From positions 1 through 10,230 of the forward strand of contig JAYQWA010000031.1 in NCBI GenBank assembly GCA_038148755.1: a DNA stretch of 10,230 nucleotides, read 5' to 3'. This document shows positions 7,121 through 10,230 of the stretch, in pieces (within the stretch, counting starts at the first letter, position 1; each line of letters opens with the position of its first letter). The notes beneath the pieces are model-generated. The model did not search any database. It saw only the letters and a program-made list of their open reading frames with translations, and was not told the origin of the DNA. The position numbers and the translations under genes were made by a program. Origin of the DNA: UBA5109 sp038148755. GTDB lineage: Bacteria > Pseudomonadota > Gammaproteobacteria > Pseudomonadales > Pseudohongiellaceae.

Positions 7121-8083
7121 ATGGGTTTATTGGTAAAAGGTGAGTGGCACACTGACTGGTATGATACTAAGTCTTCCGGCGGGGAATTTATTCGGACAGA
7201 TGCCCAGTTCAGAAATCAGATTGGAGATGAGAAGTATCCAGCCGAAAAAGATCGTTATCATCTGTTTGTATCACTGGCCTGCCCTTGGGCACATAGAACA
7301 TTGATATTCAGGAAACTAAAGCAGCTGGAAGGCATTATCGGAGTCACCGTAGTGGATGCTGAGATGCTTGAGCATGGCTGGGTTATCAGTGAAAAAGAAA
7401 GCTTAGATAACGGCTTCCACTCCTGCCCTATACCCGCTATTAAGTATATGTATGAGGTCTATACTGCGCATCAGGCCGACTATTCTGGACGAGTTACTGT
7501 CCCGGTCCTGTGGGACAAACATACTGGCTCCATTGTTAACAATGAATCTTCGGAGATAATTCGAATGCTAAACTCTTCATTTGATGAGTTTACAGTGGTC
7601 AAGGATGACTTTTATCCGCTAGCGCTGCGTGAAGCGATTGATGAGATTAATGAGTTGGTATATCACAATATCAATAACGGGGTGTATAAATGCGGTTTCG
7701 CTACTAGGCAGGATGTATATGAGAAGAACTATACCAAACTGTTTGAAGTTATGGACAAAGTCGAAGCGATTCTGGGCCGTCAACGCTACCTTGTAGGTGA
7801 GAAGCTTACAGAAGCCGACTGGCGATTATTCACCACATTGATCCGATTTGACTGTGTGTATTATGGCCATTTCAAAACCAATAAATGCCGTATTGAAGAT
7901 TATCCTCATATTTCAAACTATGTGCGAGAGCTTTATCAGTACCCTGGCGTGAAAGAGACGGTTAACTTTCGTCATATCAAGGTGCATTACTATTACAGTC
8001 ATGACATGATCAATCCGACACAGGTTGTTCCGGTTGGCCCTGAAATTGATTATGAGAGGCCGCATAATCGAGACTCATTTTGA
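7121..8083 (+). CDS. yqjG: Glutathionyl-hydroquinone reductase (YqjG/ECM4 family, Xi-class GST)
   Basis: A 320-residue cytoplasmic enzyme closely resembling E. coli YqjG (328 aa) along its length. The family reduces glutathionyl-hydroquinones to hydroquinones through a catalytic Cys and glutathione, recycling quinone conjugates from oxidative or aromatic stress. The thioredoxin-fold N-domain has the active-site 'SLACPWAHRT' with C54. The GSH-binding 'RVTVPVLWD' and 'NNESSEIIRM' follow (about 124-149). The helical C-domain includes 'NNGVYKCGFAT', 'LTEADWRLFTTLIRFD' and the tail 'HYYYSHDMINPT...VGPEIDY' typical of Xi-class enzymes. AGAGG (7111-7115) is well placed before the ATG. It is monocistronic. 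Neighbours give no pathway hint. Confidence 0.95.
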   Translation: MGLLVKGEWHTDWYDTKSSGGEFIRTDAQFRNQIGDEKYPAEKDRYHLFVSLACPWAHRTLIFRKLKQLEGIIGVTVVDAEMLEHGWVISEKESLDNGFHSCPIPAIKYMYEVYTAHQADYSGRVTVPVLWDKHTGSIVNNESSEIIRMLNSSFDEFTVVKDDFYPLALREAIDEINELVYHNINNGVYKCGFATRQDVYEKNYTKLFEVMDKVEAILGRQRYLVGEKLTEADWRLFTTLIRFDCVYYGHFKTNKCRIEDYPHISNYVRELYQYPGVKETVNFRHIKVHYYYSHDMINPTQVVPVGPEIDYERPHNRDSF

Positions 8084-8084
8084 A

Positions 8085-8133
8085 AAATAGGAGGGGGTAA
8101 AACACTAGTTTTGCTCTATTTCCCTAATTTTTT
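8085..8133 (+). terminator. Possible weak terminator after yqjG-like gene
   Basis: AAATAG (8085-8090) can pair with CTATTT (8116-8121). Inside it GGTAAAAC (8096-8103) pairs with GTTTTGCT (8108-8115) with G-T pairs, around ACTA. Six T follow at 8128-8133. The stem is AT-rich and the T-run is displaced by several bases, so this is tentative. Confidence 0.35.
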
Positions 8134-8278
8134 AACGTTATTTTGCTAATATATTCTGTAAAATATTGTTTTATATAGATAAAATTTAAAATACTAAAAT
8201 GTGAAATGAATGTGTATTTCTTAAATTATTTACTGTAAGTGTTGCACTTAACATTTCTATTGTTGATAATCGGGAAAG

Positions 8279-8296
8279 TTATCTATAAATAGATAA
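8279..8296. promoter_or_regulatory. Inverted repeat (candidate operator) upstream of the DUF1552 gene
   Basis: TTATCTAT (8279-8286) and ATAGATAA (8289-8296) form a near-perfect 18-base palindrome with an AA centre, about 55 bases before the DUF1552 start. A TATAAA -10-like sequence overlaps it at 8284-8289, so a bound protein would cover the promoter. A related TATATAGATAAAAT occurs near 8173. The surrounding 8134-8340 is strongly AT-rich with no ORF. Confidence 0.4.
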
Positions 8297-8351
8297 ATTA
8301 GTTAGTAAATCAATAAATCAAAAAGACTACCTAAGGTAAAGGGGGCTTTAA

Positions 8352-9701
8352 ATGTTTATAACAAAGAAACACCTACCGAGACGTACTGTTCTTAAGGGCG
8401 CCGGTGTAACGATGGGCTTGCCTATGCTGGAAGCCATGATTCCTGCTGCCAGTGCACAGAGTGCTGATGCACAATTGCGTGCTGCATTTGTCTACACACC
8501 ACATGGTGTCATCCTTGACCAATGGGTGCCTGAAACTGAGGGTGCCAATTATGAGATGACCCCTATCTTACGTCCAATGGAACCATATCGTAACCAGATG
8601 CAAGTATTCAGCAACATGAAGCTGAACACCAACAATCACACTGGTTCTGGTCACGCAACTTCAAGCTGCACTTGGTTGAGCGGCGCGATTGCCAAAGATA
8701 CTTCCGGTGCAGACGTATTCGCTGGTAAAACCATTGACCAGTATATCGCTGACCAAATTGCCGGTGATACTCCATTGCCCTCTCTAGAGCTGGGTATTGA
8801 AGACGCCAGCCACATGATTGGTGCCTGTGACGGAACCAGTAGCTGTGGCTACATTAACGCTATTTCCTGGAAAGAAGCTGACCAGCCTCTGCCAGCAGAA
8901 ATTAATCCGCGAATCACTTTCGAAAGAATGTTTGGTTACGGTACTACGACTGAAGAGCGTCTGATCCGTGCACAGACTGATAAGAGTATTCTTGATTCCA
9001 TCATGACAGCTGCTGCTTCTATGGAAAATCGTCTGGGCATTCAGGACCAGGCTCGTATCGGTGACTTCCTCGAAAATGTGCGTGAAGTTGAGAGACGTAT
9101 CGGTAACCTCGAAAATCGTATGAGAGATCAGGGTTCCAACCTCGCTGCAGCGCCGATTGAGATTCCTGAACTGTATGATGACCACGTCCGCCTGCAGTTC
9201 GAGCTGATGGCTCTGGCTTTCCAGACTGACACCAGCCGAGTTGCTAGCTTGATGTTGTCACGTGAGCTGAACCAGCGTACTTATCCGCAGATCGGTGTAC
9301 CTGAGCAGCATCATGGTATTTCTCACCACGGGTATAACGAAGAAAGAATGGCACAGCATGCATTGATTAATACATATCATGTCAAACTGTTTAGTGAGTA
9401 CTTCATCTCCAAACTAGCCGAAACTGATGATGTCAACGGCTCCCTGCTGGACAACAGTATCATCCTTTATGGTGCAGGTATGGGTGACGGTAACGTTCAC
9501 AGTAAAGATCCGCTGTCCAACTTCGTCGTTGGTGGTGGTGCCGGGACTCTACGTAGCGGTCATCACACTGATCTTATGACTGAAAGCGGAGAAGCTACTC
9601 CTAATGCCAACTTGTTGTTGAGCATCATGGATGTTGCAGGTGTCCACCTGGATGACCTGAACGGCTTTAGCACTGGTAGAGCTAATATCACTAAAGCTTA
9701 A
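8352..9701 (+). CDS. Tat-exported DUF1552 family protein
   Basis: A 449-residue protein starting with a twin-arginine signal: R10-R11 in 'PRRTVLKGAGVTMGLPMLEAM' up to an AxA-like site near residue 36 ('PAASAQ'). This implies export in folded form, perhaps with a cofactor. The body matches DUF1552: 'AAFVYTPHGV', 'SGHATSSCTWLSG' (99-111), 'LELGIEDASHMIGACDG...SCGYINAISW' and a C-terminal 'ILYGAGMGDGNVHSKDPLSNFVVGGG...GHHTDL'. Function is unproven. In marine Gammaproteobacteria and Planctomycetes such genes usually sit beside DUF1592/DUF1588-type cytochrome-like genes, none of which is here. The ribosome site is GGGGG (8341-8345). Codons favour GGT, CGT, CTG, AAC and ATC more than the neighbours do, and a strong terminator follows, which together suggest high expression. 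Confidence 0.88.
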   Translation: MFITKKHLPRRTVLKGAGVTMGLPMLEAMIPAASAQSADAQLRAAFVYTPHGVILDQWVPETEGANYEMTPILRPMEPYRNQMQVFSNMKLNTNNHTGSGHATSSCTWLSGAIAKDTSGADVFAGKTIDQYIADQIAGDTPLPSLELGIEDASHMIGACDGTSSCGYINAISWKEADQPLPAEINPRITFERMFGYGTTTEERLIRAQTDKSILDSIMTAAASMENRLGIQDQARIGDFLENVREVERRIGNLENRMRDQGSNLAAAPIEIPELYDDHVRLQFELMALAFQTDTSRVASLMLSRELNQRTYPQIGVPEQHHGISHHGYNEERMAQHALINTYHVKLFSEYFISKLAETDDVNGSLLDNSIILYGAGMGDGNVHSKDPLSNFVVGGGAGTLRSGHHTDLMTESGEATPNANLLLSIMDVAGVHLDDLNGFSTGRANITKA

Positions 9702-9728
9702 GCAACAAACTAGCAAGACCCTTTACCG

Positions 9729-9766
9729 AAAAAGCCCGTTGAGCTTCAGCTCAACGGGCTTTTTTT
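9729..9766 (+). terminator. Strong rho-independent terminator of the DUF1552 gene
   Basis: AAAGCCCGTTGAGC (9731-9744) pairs perfectly with GCTCAACGGGCTTT (9749-9762) around TTCA, followed by seven T in all (9760-9766) and preceded by five A. It can end transcription on either strand and lies 30 bases after the stop codon. Confidence 0.96.
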
Positions 9767-9945
9767 AGGTCATAAATTATGTAAGTCCAAATTCCTTAGT
9801 CTAATTTTAATCATAATTTAATATTTTGCCTCAGATGAAGGGGCAGAATTTACCTGCTACTTTCCAGTCGCCAAGCCTTATAAGCTTAGCTATATATAAT
9901 ATGTATATATTTTTGAATAATTGAAAATATTTTTCATGCTCGCTA
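9767..9945. other. AT-rich non-coding stretch
   Basis: Between the DUF1552 terminator and the broken ribbon-helix-helix gene I see no ORF, RNA gene or good promoter. Runs such as TATATATAATATGTATATAT (9892-9911 region) make it one of the most AT-rich parts of the window. Confidence 0.5.
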
Positions 9946-10128
9946 TTGGTTAAAGAAAATAAAAATAAGAATAGTCAGTTGATTATCAGACTGAACAAGG
10001 AGGTAAAAGATGCTTTTATTGATCTGTGTAAAGACCTAAATAATAGTACAGCCAGAAAAATATGACATTTTATCCGCCGATTTTTAAAACAGCATGAAAA
10101 CGATTTGATGAATGTTCTAAGCAGTTAG
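9946..10128 (+). pseudogene. Broken ribbon-helix-helix (CopG/Arc-like) DNA-binding protein gene
   Basis: One frame reads from 9946 to the TAG at 10126-10128, interrupted only by TGA at 10063-10065. Before the stop it gives 'KNSQLIIRLNKEVKDAFI' and 'DLCKDLNNSTARKI'; after it 'HFIRRFLKQHENDLMNVLSS'. This is the ribbon-helix-helix layout: a polar/hydrophobic alternating strand (SQLIIRLN), a first amphipathic helix (KEVKDAFIDLCKDLN), a turn, and a second helix that the TGA cuts near its start. The TGA sits where related proteins usually have Arg, so CGA to TGA is the likely change. There is no in-frame ATG (the nearest candidate is TTG 9946 without a ribosome site), so the start may be lost too. 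RHH proteins of this kind are found as antitoxins or as plasmid/phage regulators. No partner gene is seen. Confidence 0.6.
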
Positions 10129-10230
10129 TCTCAATCTAGGGAAGTTAAGAATAAAAAAATTGAGTATAAATTTATAACCAGTAATAAAACTAATTTGAAA
10201 TTTCACCAGCTAAAAAAAACCAGGTAATTC
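10129..10230. other. AT-rich tail of the window
   Basis: No ORF or RNA gene is supported. The only structure seen is the 10-base palindrome TGAAATTTCA (10196-10205), too short to interpret. Confidence 0.4.

Noticed and set aside
8784..9185. Minus-strand open frame of 133 codons inside the DUF1552 gene
   Set aside because: Antisense shadow of a well-supported gene, without its own ribosome site or recognisable domain.
10003..10039. Strong AAGGAGG followed by ATG (10010)
   Set aside because: The resulting peptide is only nine residues, and the purine run encodes the N-K-E-V-K segment of the ribbon-helix-helix frame, so the Shine-Dalgarno look is coincidental.

Overview
The window looks like chromosomal DNA from a free-living, moderately AT-rich gammaproteobacterium, probably a marine oligotroph of the OM182/Pseudohongiella/Cellvibrionales type. 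The lineage is an inference. It rests on an E. coli-type TyrRS, the tyrS/M23-peptidase divergent pair, a YqjG-type glutathionyl-hydroquinone reductase, and a Tat-exported DUF1552 protein. No phage module, insertion sequence, CRISPR array or defence locus is visible.

Layout. Bases 1-657 (minus) hold the N-terminal part of a membrane-anchored M23 murein endopeptidase, cut by the window edge. Divergent from it is tyrS (863-2143). Downstream of tyrS is a stable-RNA transcription unit: a promoter with a consensus -10 and a GC-rich discriminator, a leader with a boxA-like element and several small hairpins, a single complete tRNA-Ile(GAU), and a terminator that includes the tRNA CCA end. An AlkB-type dioxygenase (2398-3096, minus) converges on this unit, and its stop codon lies in the terminator loop. 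Divergent from alkB is a secreted alpha/beta serine hydrolase (3192-4490), which converges with a pirin gene (4537-5391, minus). Next come a secreted DUF2272 protein with a TTG start (5665-6681), a 439-base gap with a REP-like hairpin, a glutathionyl-hydroquinone reductase (7121-8083), a very AT-rich gap with a candidate operator palindrome, and the DUF1552 gene (8352-9701), closed by a strong terminator. The last 460 bases are AT-rich and contain a small broken ribbon-helix-helix gene with an in-frame TGA.

How the genes relate. Most genes are monocistronic and alternate in strand, so there is no obvious multi-gene operon. The shared themes are housekeeping translation (tyrS, tRNA-Ile), cell-wall growth (M23, perhaps DUF2272), and repair or redox protection (AlkB, GHR, pirin). 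I did not find a convincing new multi-gene system. The best leads are the stand-alone tRNA-Ile(GAU) with its rRNA-operon-like control region at a site that often carries an rRNA operon in relatives, the decayed ribbon-helix-helix gene at the right end, and the solitary, apparently highly expressed DUF1552 gene without its usual DUF1592-type partner.
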